Source: Alcanivorax quisquiliarum (GTDB taxonomy: Bacteria > Pseudomonadota > Gammaproteobacteria > Pseudomonadales > Alcanivoracaceae). From it: a stretch of DNA of 64,000 bases. This document shows, in pieces, positions 53,871-63,159 of this stretch (positions are counted from its first letter, which is position 1; every line of letters starts with the position of its first letter). Location: NCBI RefSeq assembly GCF_023051175.1, contig NZ_JALKII010000003.1, positions 248,001-312,000 on the forward strand, written 5' to 3'. Both the position numbers and the translations under genes were made by a program. The notes beneath the pieces were generated by a model, which worked only from the letters and a program-made list of their open reading frames with translations, was not told the DNA's origin and made no database searches.

Positions 53871-54665
53871 ATGCGGCTTGTTACCTTTGATCCCTTTCGC
53901 ACCCTTGGCTTGCCCGGTGTGCGCTACATCAAGCCCGAACTCATGCACCAGCATCTGGATACGCTACGCGACGCAGACTGGCTGCTGTTTCCCGGTTATT
54001 GGCAGCTCAATACGCTGCTTTATGTCCTGAAGAAAAATATTTTCCCCAGCCCGGTGAGCTACCACCTGGGGTATGACAAAGTAGAAATGACCCGCGCCTT
54101 TCAGGCCGCCTGTCCGGCACATGTGCCACACACCGAGATCCTCGCCAACAGCCCGGACAACGTGCGTGACATTCTGCACCGCTGGCCGCTGCCGTTCGTG
54201 GCAAAACAGATCCGCGCCAGCCAGGGGCTGGGTGTATTTCTGATCGAAAGCGCTGGGCAGTTTGAACAATACGCCGCAGAAAACGAAGTGTTGTACGTAC
54301 AGGAAAGGCTGCCCATCGAACGGGACCTGCGCATCGTGGTGGTTGGTCGCGAGATCGTCGCCGCCTACTGGCGGGAAGGCGATGGCTTTCATAACAACGT
54401 GGCACGCGGTGGCAACATCAATCGCACGCTGCCGATCCCGCCACACGCTATCGATTTCGTCCTGACGCTGGCGCAGTATCTGAATATCGATTACGCCGGT
54501 TTCGACGTGGCGATGGTAAACGGCCAGCCGATGCTGCTGGAGTTCAATCGCCTGTTCGGACAACAGGGGGTGCCGGGGCTACCCCAGCTCGTGAACGCCG
54601 CTATCCAGCGCTACATTCTGGGTGCGCCGGATTCCGGCACGCCATCAACCAGCCGCTCCGCCTGA
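53871..54665 (+). CDS. RimK-like ATP-grasp protein of unknown substrate
   Basis: A 264-residue cytoplasmic protein. Features of the ATP-grasp fold: P-F-V-A-K-Q-I-R-A-S-Q-G-L-G-V-F-L-I (nucleotide-binding strand and loop), E-R-D-L-R-I-V-V-V, F-H-N-N-V-A-R-G-G-N-I and the metal site F-D-V-A-M-V-N-G-Q-P-M-L-L-E-F-N. The order resembles RimK/glutathione-synthase carboxylate-amine ligases, but the N-terminal part is not specific to a known enzyme. The ATG at 53871 starts M-R-L-V-T-F-D-P-F. The 3' end overlaps the convergent membrane-protein gene by 55 bases. Confidence 0.75.
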   Translation: MRLVTFDPFRTLGLPGVRYIKPELMHQHLDTLRDADWLLFPGYWQLNTLLYVLKKNIFPSPVSYHLGYDKVEMTRAFQAACPAHVPHTEILANSPDNVRDILHRWPLPFVAKQIRASQGLGVFLIESAGQFEQYAAENEVLYVQERLPIERDLRIVVVGREIVAAYWREGDGFHNNVARGGNINRTLPIPPHAIDFVLTLAQYLNIDYAGFDVAMVNGQPMLLEFNRLFGQQGVPGLPQLVNAAIQRYILGAPDSGTPSTSRSA

Positions 54666-55762
54666 TCTGCAATCTGCAGCTGGTAACGCTGAGCCAACTG
54701 CTCCAGCGGCTGCAAACGCAATGTATTGCCTTCTGCACATGCGACTGCCACCGCCTGCTCCGGGCGGTAAAGTGAATGCGTATCCAGAGCCAGTGCAGCC
54801 AGCTCGTTTTCCGGCACGTGCAGCCGGCCCGGCACACCCGCCTGGCAACACGCCAGACTGCGCACTGAATCGGCGCCGGCCGTGACCAGCAGTTTGAACT
54901 CCAGCGCCATCTGCCCTGCCTGTTTGCGTTGCTCGCCCACACGCCGGCTGGCTCTCAGGAATAACATACCCGCGCACACGGCGCTCAGTGCAGCGTCCGC
55001 CGTCTCGCCGCGGAACTCGACCAGCGCACCGCCATCCAGCGCTACCCTGACCTTGCCGTCATACAGCCCGGCGGCCTGCGCAAGCGTCTGCTCATAGGGC
55101 GCCAGCAAGGAGGCAAAAAGGCTGTCGGTATAGCGTCGGCGCAGGTGCTCCTCGTTCACCAGCGCGAGCCGCAGTACGGCACTGACGGGTGTCTCGGGCG
55201 CGGCCTCGACAGCCGGCTCCATAACTGCCGGCGGCTGGTGCCACAATGGCTCCCCCCGCAGCCGCCGCGCCAGCAGCAGTAACAACACACGCAGTGCAAG
55301 CAGGCCCAGCACCAGCAGCACAAAGCCTGATTCGGCTTTTTTCTGCGGCTCGGTATCCGGCGCCGGCCAAAGTTTCACCGTACCCACCATGCCACCGCCG
55401 GGCAGATGCATCGCCTGCGTCACTGGTGCAGCCTCCACTGGCGCACCGCTGCTGGCCAATACACGGCCGCCCGCATCTTCCAGCGCTACTCTGGCCACCG
55501 GCGCCAGCTCTCCGGTGCTGCGGGCAATCACGTTCAGGCTCACCAGGTTATTCGTCGCGGTGTATTCCACCGCATACTCTGCGACCTGGCTCGCCAGTGC
55601 TGCAAGATATTCACGACGCGCATCCGCCAGCCGGCTGTCCAGCTGCGCTAGAAAATAGAGACCTATCAACAGGCTCGCGAGCAGCAACACAGCCAGCTCA
55701 TGCAACAGCGTACGTTCTTTGATAATCCACTGGCGCCAGCGCGCCGTGTCCGCCTGGGGCAT
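54611..55762 (-). CDS. two-helix inner-membrane protein next to serB, unknown function
   Basis: A 383-residue protein. A transmembrane helix near residues 20-40 (L-L-L-A-S-L-L-I-G-L-Y-F-L), a periplasmic segment of ~100 residues (V-A-L-E-D-A-G-G-R-V-L-A-S-S), a second very leucine-rich helix near 150-170, then ~210 cytoplasmic residues. The N-terminal layout resembles sensor proteins with a short periplasmic input domain, but no HAMP, kinase, GGDEF or PilZ motif follows. A similar gene lies beside serB in Pseudomonas, from memory. Divergent from serB; ATG at 55762 chosen. Confidence 0.75.
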   Translation of the reverse strand: MPQADTARWRQWIIKERTLLHELAVLLLASLLIGLYFLAQLDSRLADARREYLAALASQVAEYAVEYTATNNLVSLNVIARSTGELAPVARVALEDAGGRVLASSGAPVEAAPVTQAMHLPGGGMVGTVKLWPAPDTEPQKKAESGFVLLVLGLLALRVLLLLLARRLRGEPLWHQPPAVMEPAVEAAPETPVSAVLRLALVNEEHLRRRYTDSLFASLLAPYEQTLAQAAGLYDGKVRVALDGGALVEFRGETADAALSAVCAGMLFLRASRRVGEQRKQAGQMALEFKLLVTAGADSVRSLACCQAGVPGRLHVPENELAALALDTHSLYRPEQAVAVACAEGNTLRLQPLEQLAQRYQLQIADQAERLVDGVPESGAPRM

Positions 55763-55908
55763 GCTCGATTCCTGATGGCAGAGGCAGGTGCGGCGGAGTA
55801 TATCGCACCCGCCCGACAAAGCACCCCGCAGCGGCGCATGCCGTCGCGGTACTTTGCTGCTAATCTATGCGCGCCTTTGCCTGCCCCGGTTGTAAAGAGG
55901 AACACTGA

Positions 55909-57183
55909 GTGCGCGACATTATCCTGATCCAGGTTTCCGGTGGAGACCGCCCCGGCCTCACGGCTGCCTTTACCCGAATTCTGGCGCAGTTCCATCTGAA
56001 TATTCTCGACATGGGCCAGGCCGTCATCCATGACACCTTGTCGCTGGGCATTCTGGTGGAAGTGCCGCCCGGCGCTGAAGCCGCGCCGATGATCAAGGAT
56101 CTGCTGTTCGAGGCGCACAAGCTGAAAATCTCGGTGCGCTTTCAGCCCATTGATCTGGAACGCTACAGCGAGTGGGTCGCCGGCCAGGGCAAGGATCGCT
56201 ACATCATCACCCTGCTGGCGCGCAAGATTACCGCCGAGCAACTGAGCGATGTAACCGCCGTGGTGGCAGACAACGCACTCAATATCGACAGCATCAACCG
56301 TTTGTCCGGGCGCGTGCAGCTGGAGCCGGAAGGTGATGCACCGGCCGCCACTGATCAACGCGCCTGCATCGAGATTTCCGTGCGCGGCGAGCCGAAGGAT
56401 GCCGAGGCCATGCGCGCCGCCTTTTTGCACATTGCCAACGAGCGCAATGTGGATATCGCCTTCCAGAAAGACAGCGCTTTCCGACGCAACCGTCGTCTGG
56501 TCGTGTTCGATATGGATTCCACTCTGATCGAATCCGAGGTGATCGACGAGCTGGCTGCCGAAGCCGGCGTCGGCGAACAGGTAGCCGCCATCACCGAGCG
56601 CGCCATGCAGGGCGAGCTGGATTTCAACGACAGCTTCCGAGCGCGAGTCGCGCTATTGAAAGGGCTGGATGCCGATGCGCTGCATCGTGTGCAGCAGCGC
56701 ATCCGCCTCACCGAGGGCGCCGAGCGGCTGATCGGCACACTGAAGGCGCTGGGTTACAGCACCGCCATTCTCAGTGGTGGCTTTACCTGGTTCGGTGAAT
56801 ATCTGAAGGCGCGCCTCGGCATCAACCATGTGTATGCCAACGAACTCGAGATCGAAAATGGCAAGGTGACCGGCCGCGTGGTCGGCCAGATCGTCAATGG
56901 CCAGCGCAAGGCCGAACTGCTGCGCGCCATCGCGGAGCAGGAAGGCATCAGCCTGGAGCAAGTGATTGCTGTGGGCGACGGCGCCAACGATCTGCCGATG
57001 CTCAGCATCGCCGGCCTGGGCATCGCCTTCCGCGCCAAACCGCTGGTGAAGGAAACCGCCAAACAGGCAATTTCCACGCTTGGCCTGGATGGCATCCTGT
57101 ATCTGATCGGCGTGCGTGATCGCGATCAGGCGGAGCTGCTTTCCGCCGGGCTGGCAGCCAGGGAAAATCTGACGGCCGACTAG
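55909..57183 (+). CDS. serB: phosphoserine phosphatase with N-terminal ACT domains
   Basis: Last step of serine synthesis. The first ~190 residues contain two ACT-like regions (G-G-D-R-P-G-L-T-A-A-F, then A-R-K-I-T-A-E-Q-L), as in Pseudomonas and Mycobacterium SerB; the HAD domain has D-M-D-S-T-L-I-E-S-E-V-I near residue 201, L-S-G-G-F-T-W-F and V-G-D-G-A-N-D-L-P-M. 424 residues. The start codon is GTG at 55909, preceded by AAAGAGGA at 5-6 bases. A hairpin follows the stop. Confidence 0.96.
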   Translation: MRDIILIQVSGGDRPGLTAAFTRILAQFHLNILDMGQAVIHDTLSLGILVEVPPGAEAAPMIKDLLFEAHKLKISVRFQPIDLERYSEWVAGQGKDRYIITLLARKITAEQLSDVTAVVADNALNIDSINRLSGRVQLEPEGDAPAATDQRACIEISVRGEPKDAEAMRAAFLHIANERNVDIAFQKDSAFRRNRRLVVFDMDSTLIESEVIDELAAEAGVGEQVAAITERAMQGELDFNDSFRARVALLKGLDADALHRVQQRIRLTEGAERLIGTLKALGYSTAILSGGFTWFGEYLKARLGINHVYANELEIENGKVTGRVVGQIVNGQRKAELLRAIAEQEGISLEQVIAVGDGANDLPMLSIAGLGIAFRAKPLVKETAKQAISTLGLDGILYLIGVRDRDQAELLSAGLAARENLTAD

Positions 57184-57205
57184 GTTTGCGCTGGAACGTT
57201 ACAAG

Positions 57206-57228
57206 AAGGCTGCCCGCACGGCAGCCTT
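57206..57228. terminator. hairpin between convergent serB and fimX
   Basis: Perfect 9-bp stem (57206-57214 with 57220-57228, 5-base loop) beginning 23 bases after the serB stop; only a mixed GTCGTTTG follows on the plus strand, and CTTGT on the minus strand. Confidence 0.6.
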
Positions 57229-57277
57229 GTCGTTTGTGCGGCCGGCACACTACCGTGCCGCGCCATGAAAAAGCACG

Positions 57278-59353
57278 CTACTCGTCGGCGCTGAGCTGCA
57301 ATTTCGGCCCCGGTGCCTGCAAGTAGAACCCTTGCAGATAGTTGACCCCACCAAGCGTCCACAGCACCTGCATCTGCTGGGCAGATTCGACAAAACCGAC
57401 CAGTACCTCCTTACCCTGATTGCTGGCCTGGGTAATCAGCTCGGCAAATTTGGTGCGGCTTTCCGGTTTGCTCAGCTCCTGCGTAAAACTGCCATCGAAC
57501 TTCACCATGGCCACCGGCACATGCTCGAACAGCTTGAACGGATTGATGCCGCCGGCAAAACGACTGATCGAGAAGCGGCAGCCCAGCACCGCAATCTGCT
57601 CGGCAAACGCCTGCGCCTGCTTGAGGAAAGTATTGGCATCGCCTTCGGATATCTGGAACAACAGCCGTGAAGGATCGAATTTCGATGCCTTGAGCGCCTT
57701 GCCGATCCAGGCGGCCAGCTCGGCATCCTGTAGCGAATAGCCGCTGAGGTTGATCAGCAGGCGCAGCGGTGTTTTTTCTGCCATCGCGGCACGAATGGCA
57801 TGCAGCGTGACCCAGCGATCAATCTTCGCTGCCAGGCCATGCTCGGCGGCGATCGGCATGAACGCCTCGGGCTTGAGATCGTCGCCTTCTTTTTGTGGCA
57901 AATGCACAAATACTTCAAAAAAGTGATCGCTCTCGTCGGAGAGATTCATCAGCGGCTGATACAGCAGCCGGAAGCTGTTCTGCTCCAGCGCTTGCCGGAT
58001 GGCCAGCGCCACCGCCTCCGACGAGCCTGCGGCCACATCATCCATGGGATCGTGGATATGAACGCTGTTGCCCTTGCCGCTGTTGTGCTTTTGCGCCTTG
58101 TTGCAGCAATCCAGCGCTCGGGTGATCACGGTCTGGCCATTGCGGCTGTCCTCCTGCACAAAAGCGACACCCACGCTGCCGGTCAGATGAAGAGTACGCC
58201 CCTGCACCGCCGGCATCAGCGCCTCGATGTCGGCTCGCAACTGCTCGGCCATCGGCGCCGCGTCCTCGCGCTCCTGCACCGGCAGCAGCAGGGCAAAATC
58301 CTCGTCGCCCACACGCGCCATGGGCACCTGATCGCCCAGCCGCTTGCGCAGCGCGCCGGCCACCAGCATCAGAGCCTCGTCTGCGCCTTCCATACCCACA
58401 GTGCCCTGCATCTGCTCGAATTCATCCAGCCGCAAATACAGCAGCCCGGCCATCTGGCCCGTCTTGTGCACCTCGGCAACGGCTTCCTCAAGGCGCTCCA
58501 TGAACCACAGGCGGTTGTACAGGCCGGTAGTCTGATCCACCTGGCTCATGGCTTGCAGTTTTTCCTGCAACACGGATTCATCCACGTCGGCACTGCGAAT
58601 CACGATCTGGGTGCAAGCTTCGCCGTCGTAGGTGGAGGGCGCAAACACAAAGGTCGCGTCGAATTCCTCGCCTCGGGTGTCGACACCCCGGCAGGCCAGC
58701 TCGTGCGTCTTGCTCTCATCCTGAGCGCGGCTGCGGAGCAGTTTTTTCAGCTTTTCATGATCGGCGGCCGACACCATATCCATCACCGGCACGCCGGCAA
58801 GATCGTCGGCGCTGGCATAGCCGAACATTTCCACATAGGTATCGTTGGCATGGATATGCATGCCATCGACGACATAGGCGATCGCATCGCGGCTTTGATC
58901 CATCAACACGGCCAGCCGCTTTTCCGCCTCGCGCAGCGCGTGCTCATTCTCCGTCCGCTCTTTGCGCATACGCACATAATCCAGCTGCTGATCCACCAGC
59001 AGCATGATCAGCTCGCGGTCCGCCACCGGCGCCATCGCCCGTGCACCCAGGGCCAGCGCGCCGCGTAATTGCCCGGCATCAAAGTGATCTGCCAGCACGA
59101 TCACCGGTAGCGTCTTGCCGAGACGCTGCAAGTGCGCCATCACGCTCTCAAGGGTGCAGCCGCCGAACGCGGGCCGGCACAGCAGCATCTCCCAGCTGCC
59201 TGATTTCAACGCACGCAGCAGATCATCCTCGCCCAGCACCAGTTCGGCGCGCGTGGCGCGGCCGGCATTACGCAGGGCGTTCATCAACTGCTCGGCATCG
59301 TCCTGAGAGTCGTGGGCGATCAGCAAGCGGATGGTATCGAGTTTGTACGTCAT
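57278..59353 (-). CDS. fimX: FimX-type c-di-GMP receptor (REC-like, PAS, degenerate GGDEF and EAL)
   Basis: A 691-residue protein, exactly the length I recall for P. aeruginosa FimX, which binds c-di-GMP and controls type IV pilus assembly at the pole. Domains in order: receiver-like (residues ~1-130, no clear phospho-acceptor aspartate), PAS (~150-270, D-A-I-A-Y-V-V-D-G-M), GGDEF-like with the signature replaced by G-D-E-D-F (~348), and EAL-like with E-V-F (~479) in place of EAL and Q-G-F-Y-L-Q near the end. Loss of both catalytic signatures implies a receptor rather than an enzyme. ATG at 59353 chosen; the extended frame is arginine-rich noise. Confidence 0.9.
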   Translation of the reverse strand: MTYKLDTIRLLIAHDSQDDAEQLMNALRNAGRATRAELVLGEDDLLRALKSGSWEMLLCRPAFGGCTLESVMAHLQRLGKTLPVIVLADHFDAGQLRGALALGARAMAPVADRELIMLLVDQQLDYVRMRKERTENEHALREAEKRLAVLMDQSRDAIAYVVDGMHIHANDTYVEMFGYASADDLAGVPVMDMVSAADHEKLKKLLRSRAQDESKTHELACRGVDTRGEEFDATFVFAPSTYDGEACTQIVIRSADVDESVLQEKLQAMSQVDQTTGLYNRLWFMERLEEAVAEVHKTGQMAGLLYLRLDEFEQMQGTVGMEGADEALMLVAGALRKRLGDQVPMARVGDEDFALLLPVQEREDAAPMAEQLRADIEALMPAVQGRTLHLTGSVGVAFVQEDSRNGQTVITRALDCCNKAQKHNSGKGNSVHIHDPMDDVAAGSSEAVALAIRQALEQNSFRLLYQPLMNLSDESDHFFEVFVHLPQKEGDDLKPEAFMPIAAEHGLAAKIDRWVTLHAIRAAMAEKTPLRLLINLSGYSLQDAELAAWIGKALKASKFDPSRLLFQISEGDANTFLKQAQAFAEQIAVLGCRFSISRFAGGINPFKLFEHVPVAMVKFDGSFTQELSKPESRTKFAELITQASNQGKEVLVGFVESAQQMQVLWTLGGVNYLQGFYLQAPGPKLQLSADE

Positions 59354-59543
59354 CAAGAGCCTGTTGTCAGAATGCCCGAGGGCATCAGCAATGAGAGAAG
59401 CGAATGGCGCAAACGCCGCAACGCAGCATCTGCTCGGCGCCGGAGCAGCGGCCGGGCGGCATCGCCACCAGCGGGGCGGGCGCAACCAGCGTGGCACATT
59501 TTGCCCGCTCCGGTGGCGTAATCAACCCAGCGCCGGATGCCAG

Positions 59544-59567
59544 GCAGCCGGCAATATGGCCGGCTGC
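59544..59567 (-). terminator. hairpin abutting the stop of the PilZ-like gene
   Basis: Perfect 9-bp GC stem (59544-59552 with 59559-59567, 6-base loop) that begins immediately after the TGA of the PilZ-like gene, upstream of fimX. No T-run; it may damp read-through into fimX or protect the mRNA end. Confidence 0.45.
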
Positions 59568-61274
59568 TCACAATGATGCCCAGATCGAGTGGAACTCGTC
59601 AGCATCACCGCTGGCCGCTGGCGCCGCATCCAGCGACTGGAATTCGTATTGCATGATACTCGCCGTGCTGCTGACCCGCCGCGCAAGCTGCACCCGCTCC
59701 CGTGCACCCTGCCGCAGCAGCTCCACAATACAGCCCGGCGCAAAGCCCAACGGCGGCAGCAGCAGCGTAGCCGGCTGGCCGATAGTATCCAGCTCCGGCA
59801 GCAACAGCACGCGCTGAAAATCACCCGCCTCGCCGGCCGGCGGCAATACGCGTGCGGCCACAGCCAGCACGCGGGGCGCCAGCAGCTCGACACCCAGCTG
59901 CGCACCCTGATGAGTCAGTTGTCGCACCCAGCGAACCAGCCCCACCGTCCATTCGTGATGTTCCTCTTCTCGCAAGCCGATCAACTCCCCGGTGCGCAAT
60001 TGTGGCGGTGTCTCGCCCTGCCAGGCCAGGCAGTAGCCGCCAGGGCTGACGTTGACTGTCTGACAGCGGTGGGCAGGAAAACTCACGGCGCGCTGGCGGC
60101 CACCCTTGGCCGCTGCACTGGCGGTCGCCAGATCAATGGCTTCCATCTCCGCCTCGGACGGCGCGGCCTGCTGCGTGCGAGCGACAAAATCCACACTGCC
60201 GGAGGCATGAAAATGAACGGCGCTGATGCCCAGGCAAATATCCAGCTGCAAAGTATGCACCTGGCGCTGGAACGAGCGCTCGGCCACCGCACCCCATGCC
60301 TGGCACAAGTGCGCCAGCAACGCCGGCGGGCCACCGGCGGGCAGCTCAAAGCCACTCGGCGCATGGCCGGCTTCGCTCGCGGCCAACGCCTCAACCAACG
60401 CTCGCGAATGCACATACCGGGAGCTGGCTCGCGCTGCGGACACATGAGTGCGGCAGGTGGGCGGTTTATCCAGCTGCAAATCAAATACAAACAGATCGTC
60501 GTCAGCGTTTGCCGGGCGCACCTGGATCATGCCGGCCCACTGAGCACTGGCCTCGAATACCCAGGCTAGCTCCGGCTGGCGCAGCTGGTTCGGCCGTGCT
60601 GTCGCCAGCAGCAATGCACGATGGTAGGTATTCGCTACCGTGGTCACCTGCTCCGTGCCGGGCCAGGCCGGATCAGTGATCTGCACGTGTTCCAACGCAT
60701 AGGTGCTCGCCAGCAGGTACAACTGATGCAGCTCCAGCCACAAGTGGCGCGGCGTGGGCAGATACAGCTGGCAGCTGCGCAGCAGGACCTCGGAAAGCGC
60801 ACTGGCCGCCCGCTGCATGGCGGTTGCGACGTTTCGTTGCAGCGCGCGCTCGGCAGCGCCTTGCCCCGCCTGCCCGTTCGATTGCAAGCGCTGCACCCGC
60901 CGCAAGGCGCGTGACACAACCAGCTTGTAACCCGTGGCCAGATGATTTTGCAGTGCCTGTGCAAGGGCGGCCACCCGCTGTGCATTCTCCGGCAGCACCA
61001 GCGATTGTTTCAGATAGTGCTGGCCGAGGCTGGCGCAGGTTTCCAGCAGCGGCAGGCGCAGGATCTCCAGCAATTGCAGCCGTGTGGGTGTCTCCAGCGG
61101 CAGGCGATTGAGCTCTTGAATGTACAGGTAAAGCTGCCTGGCTGTTTCGCCCAGATTCATGCGCGGCAACTGTGCTACCCAGGCGCGCAGCCGGCGTGGC
61201 TGATCACTGCCCAGCGTCAATGCACCCAGATCCTGCTCAGGAAGGCGCAGCCTGATCTGTATGTCCCCCGACAT
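59568..61274 (-). CDS. large protein with C-terminal PilZ-like domain, upstream of fimX
   Basis: A 568-residue cytoplasmic protein, no signal peptide or membrane helix. The first ~370 residues are mostly helical and leucine rich with no family I recognise. From about residue 400 there is a beta-rich part with C-Q-T-V-N-V-S-P-G-G-Y-C-L, which fits the PilZ D/N-x-S-x-x-G motif, and W-T-V-G-L-V-R-W-V-R followed by L-G-V-E-L-L-A-P, a common PilZ ending. The arginine motif before it is less clear (G-G-R-Q-R). Gene order with fimX recalls PA4958-PA4959. A c-di-GMP or pilus link is inference from context. ATG at 61274. Confidence 0.75.
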   Translation of the reverse strand: MSGDIQIRLRLPEQDLGALTLGSDQPRRLRAWVAQLPRMNLGETARQLYLYIQELNRLPLETPTRLQLLEILRLPLLETCASLGQHYLKQSLVLPENAQRVAALAQALQNHLATGYKLVVSRALRRVQRLQSNGQAGQGAAERALQRNVATAMQRAASALSEVLLRSCQLYLPTPRHLWLELHQLYLLASTYALEHVQITDPAWPGTEQVTTVANTYHRALLLATARPNQLRQPELAWVFEASAQWAGMIQVRPANADDDLFVFDLQLDKPPTCRTHVSAARASSRYVHSRALVEALAASEAGHAPSGFELPAGGPPALLAHLCQAWGAVAERSFQRQVHTLQLDICLGISAVHFHASGSVDFVARTQQAAPSEAEMEAIDLATASAAAKGGRQRAVSFPAHRCQTVNVSPGGYCLAWQGETPPQLRTGELIGLREEEHHEWTVGLVRWVRQLTHQGAQLGVELLAPRVLAVAARVLPPAGEAGDFQRVLLLPELDTIGQPATLLLPPLGFAPGCIVELLRQGARERVQLARRVSSTASIMQYEFQSLDAAPAASGDADEFHSIWASL

Positions 61275-61437
61275 AACCCCTCCATCGGTCACGCTGCATC
61301 GGTCACACTGCTCGTGTCTTACGCGCTTTACGCGCCAGGCAACCTTGCACCGCATATCGTGCGCATCGCCTGTATCCGCGTGCGCTTTATCGTTATTGTC
61401 ACCCGCCACCTTGCACTACTTTCCGCGCGACTGTAAG

Positions 61438-62496
61438 TCAGCCCGGCAACGCTTGTAAATCCGCCTCGGCCACCGCAGCGACGGGCGTCTTGCTGTGATC
61501 GCCCGGCAATTCACGCACCAGCGCTGGCACCAGATAACCCGGCAGGCGGCTGCGCAGTGCGTCGTGCAGCGCCAGCGCCTGCTCATCCGGCACCGCGAAA
61601 TGGGCTGCGCCGGCCACGCGATCCAGCTGGTGCAGGTAATAGGGCAGCACGCCGTGCTCGAACAGCGCCAGATTAAGCGCTTCCTGCGCTGCCAGCGAAT
61701 CATTCACACCGCGCAACAGCACCGCCTGATTCAGCACCGTCACACCAGCCCGCTGCAATTGACGCATTTCACCCCGCAAGGAGGGCGCCAGCTCGTTGGC
61801 ATGATTGGCATGCAAGACCAGTGTGGCACGCCAGCGCTGCTCATCCAGCATCGCCACCAACGCGTCGGTGATGCGCCCTTCGATGACCACAGGAAGACGG
61901 CTGTGGATACGCAGCCTGCGCAAATGCGGGATCGCCGCCAGCTGCGCGATCAGCTCGCCCAGGCGCCGGTCTGACAAGCTCAGCGGGTCGCCACCACTGA
62001 GAATCACCTCCTCGATATCTTGCCGCGCGGCCAGCCACGCCAGCGCTTCGTCCAGACGGGCGGCGGTGGGCAGGTGCGATTGGTAGGGAAAATGACGCCG
62101 GAAGCAGTAACGGCAGTGCACCGCGCAGGCGCCGGTGACCACCAGCAGCACGCGGCCATGGTATTTGTGCAGGATGCCAGGCACCGGCGTGTGCGTCGCT
62201 TCTGCCAGCGGGTCGGCGTGATAGCCCGGCACCTCCTGAAGCTCGTCGCCGCTGGCTAGTACCTGCCGCAGCAGTGGATCGTGCGGGTCGCCGGGCCGGA
62301 TGCGCGCCGCATAGCTGCGTGGCACACGCAATGGAAAATCGGCTGCGGCCTGCAAGGCTTCCGGCAGCGCTGCCCGGCTCAGCCCGAGCAGCGCCAACAG
62401 CTCGGCCGGGTCGGTAATCACCTGCGCTTGCTGCTGTATCCAGTCGGGCGCCGGCGCCAGGGGAATGGCCGTACCGCCCATATCTTGCGCGCTCAC
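61438..62496 (-). CDS. epmB: EF-P (R)-beta-lysylation enzyme EpmB (lysine 2,3-aminomutase family)
   Basis: Radical-SAM, PLP-dependent enzyme that turns (S)-alpha-lysine into (R)-beta-lysine, the donor used by EpmA to modify EF-P. The cluster motif C-A-V-H-C-R-Y-C lies near residue 122; [11 protein letters not shown] and [13 protein letters not shown] are family segments. About 352 residues from the GTG at 62496, which has GGAGGT 4-5 bases upstream. Alternatives are the ATG at 62481, weak ribosome-binding site, and at 62562, which would run into the efp promoter region. Divergent from efp, with 90 bases between. Confidence 0.92.
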   Translation of the reverse strand: MSAQDMGGTAIPLAPAPDWIQQQAQVITDPAELLALLGLSRAALPEALQAAADFPLRVPRSYAARIRPGDPHDPLLRQVLASGDELQEVPGYHADPLAEATHTPVPGILHKYHGRVLLVVTGACAVHCRYCFRRHFPYQSHLPTAARLDEALAWLAARQDIEEVILSGGDPLSLSDRRLGELIAQLAAIPHLRRLRIHSRLPVVIEGRITDALVAMLDEQRWRATLVLHANHANELAPSLRGEMRQLQRAGVTVLNQAVLLRGVNDSLAAQEALNLALFEHGVLPYYLHQLDRVAGAAHFAVPDEQALALHDALRSRLPGYLVPALVRELPGDHSKTPVAAVAEADLQALPG

Positions 62497-62586
62497 GCAC
62501 ACCTCCGTGCCAGCCCGATGTGCCAAGTCTGTCGTTGCTGCGTTATCATTGCCGCCCTTCATTTACGTTTGACTGTGGGTGTGTAC

Positions 62587-63159
62587 ATGGCGACCTATTC
62601 TACCAACGAATTCAAGTCCGGCCTGAAAGTGATGCTGGACGGCGACCCTTGTGCCATCGTCGAGAACGAATTCGTCAAGCCAGGCAAGGGCCAGGCGTTC
62701 AACCGGGTGCGCCTGCGCAACCTGAAAACCGGCAAGATCTGGGAGCGCACGTTCAAGTCCGGCGAGAGCCTGGAAGGCGCCGACGTCATGGACGTGGAGA
62801 TGCAGTACCTTTATACCGACGGCGAATTCTGGCACTTCATGAACCCGGAGAGCTTCGAGCAGCTGCCCGCCGATGAGGCCGCCGTGCGCGATGCCATTCA
62901 GTGGTTGAAAGAAGAAGACATGTGCACCGTCACCCTGTTCAATGGCGCACCGCTGGTAGTGGCACCGCCCAATTTCGTCGAGATGGAAATCATCGAAACG
63001 GACCCCGGCCTCAAGGGCGACACCGCTGGCACCGGCGGTAAGCCGGCCAAGCTATCCACCGGCGCCACAGTACGGGTGCCGTTGTTCGTGCAGACCGGCG
63101 AAGTGATCAAGATCGACACCCGCACTGGCGAATACGTCAGCCGCGTCAAAGGCGGATGA
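62587..63159 (+). CDS. efp: elongation factor P
   Basis: tRNA-shaped translation factor that relieves ribosome stalling at polyproline. Three beta-barrel domains. The modified residue lies in [10 protein letters not shown]; lysine 34 is the EpmA/EpmB target, and the presence of epmA and epmB on either side agrees with lysine rather than arginine (EarP) chemistry. 190 residues, ending [10 protein letters not shown]. Its stop overlaps the epmA start (ATGA). Confidence 0.98.
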   Translation: MATYSTNEFKSGLKVMLDGDPCAIVENEFVKPGKGQAFNRVRLRNLKTGKIWERTFKSGESLEGADVMDVEMQYLYTDGEFWHFMNPESFEQLPADEAAVRDAIQWLKEEDMCTVTLFNGAPLVVAPPNFVEMEIIETDPGLKGDTAGTGGKPAKLSTGATVRVPLFVQTGEVIKIDTRTGEYVSRVKGG

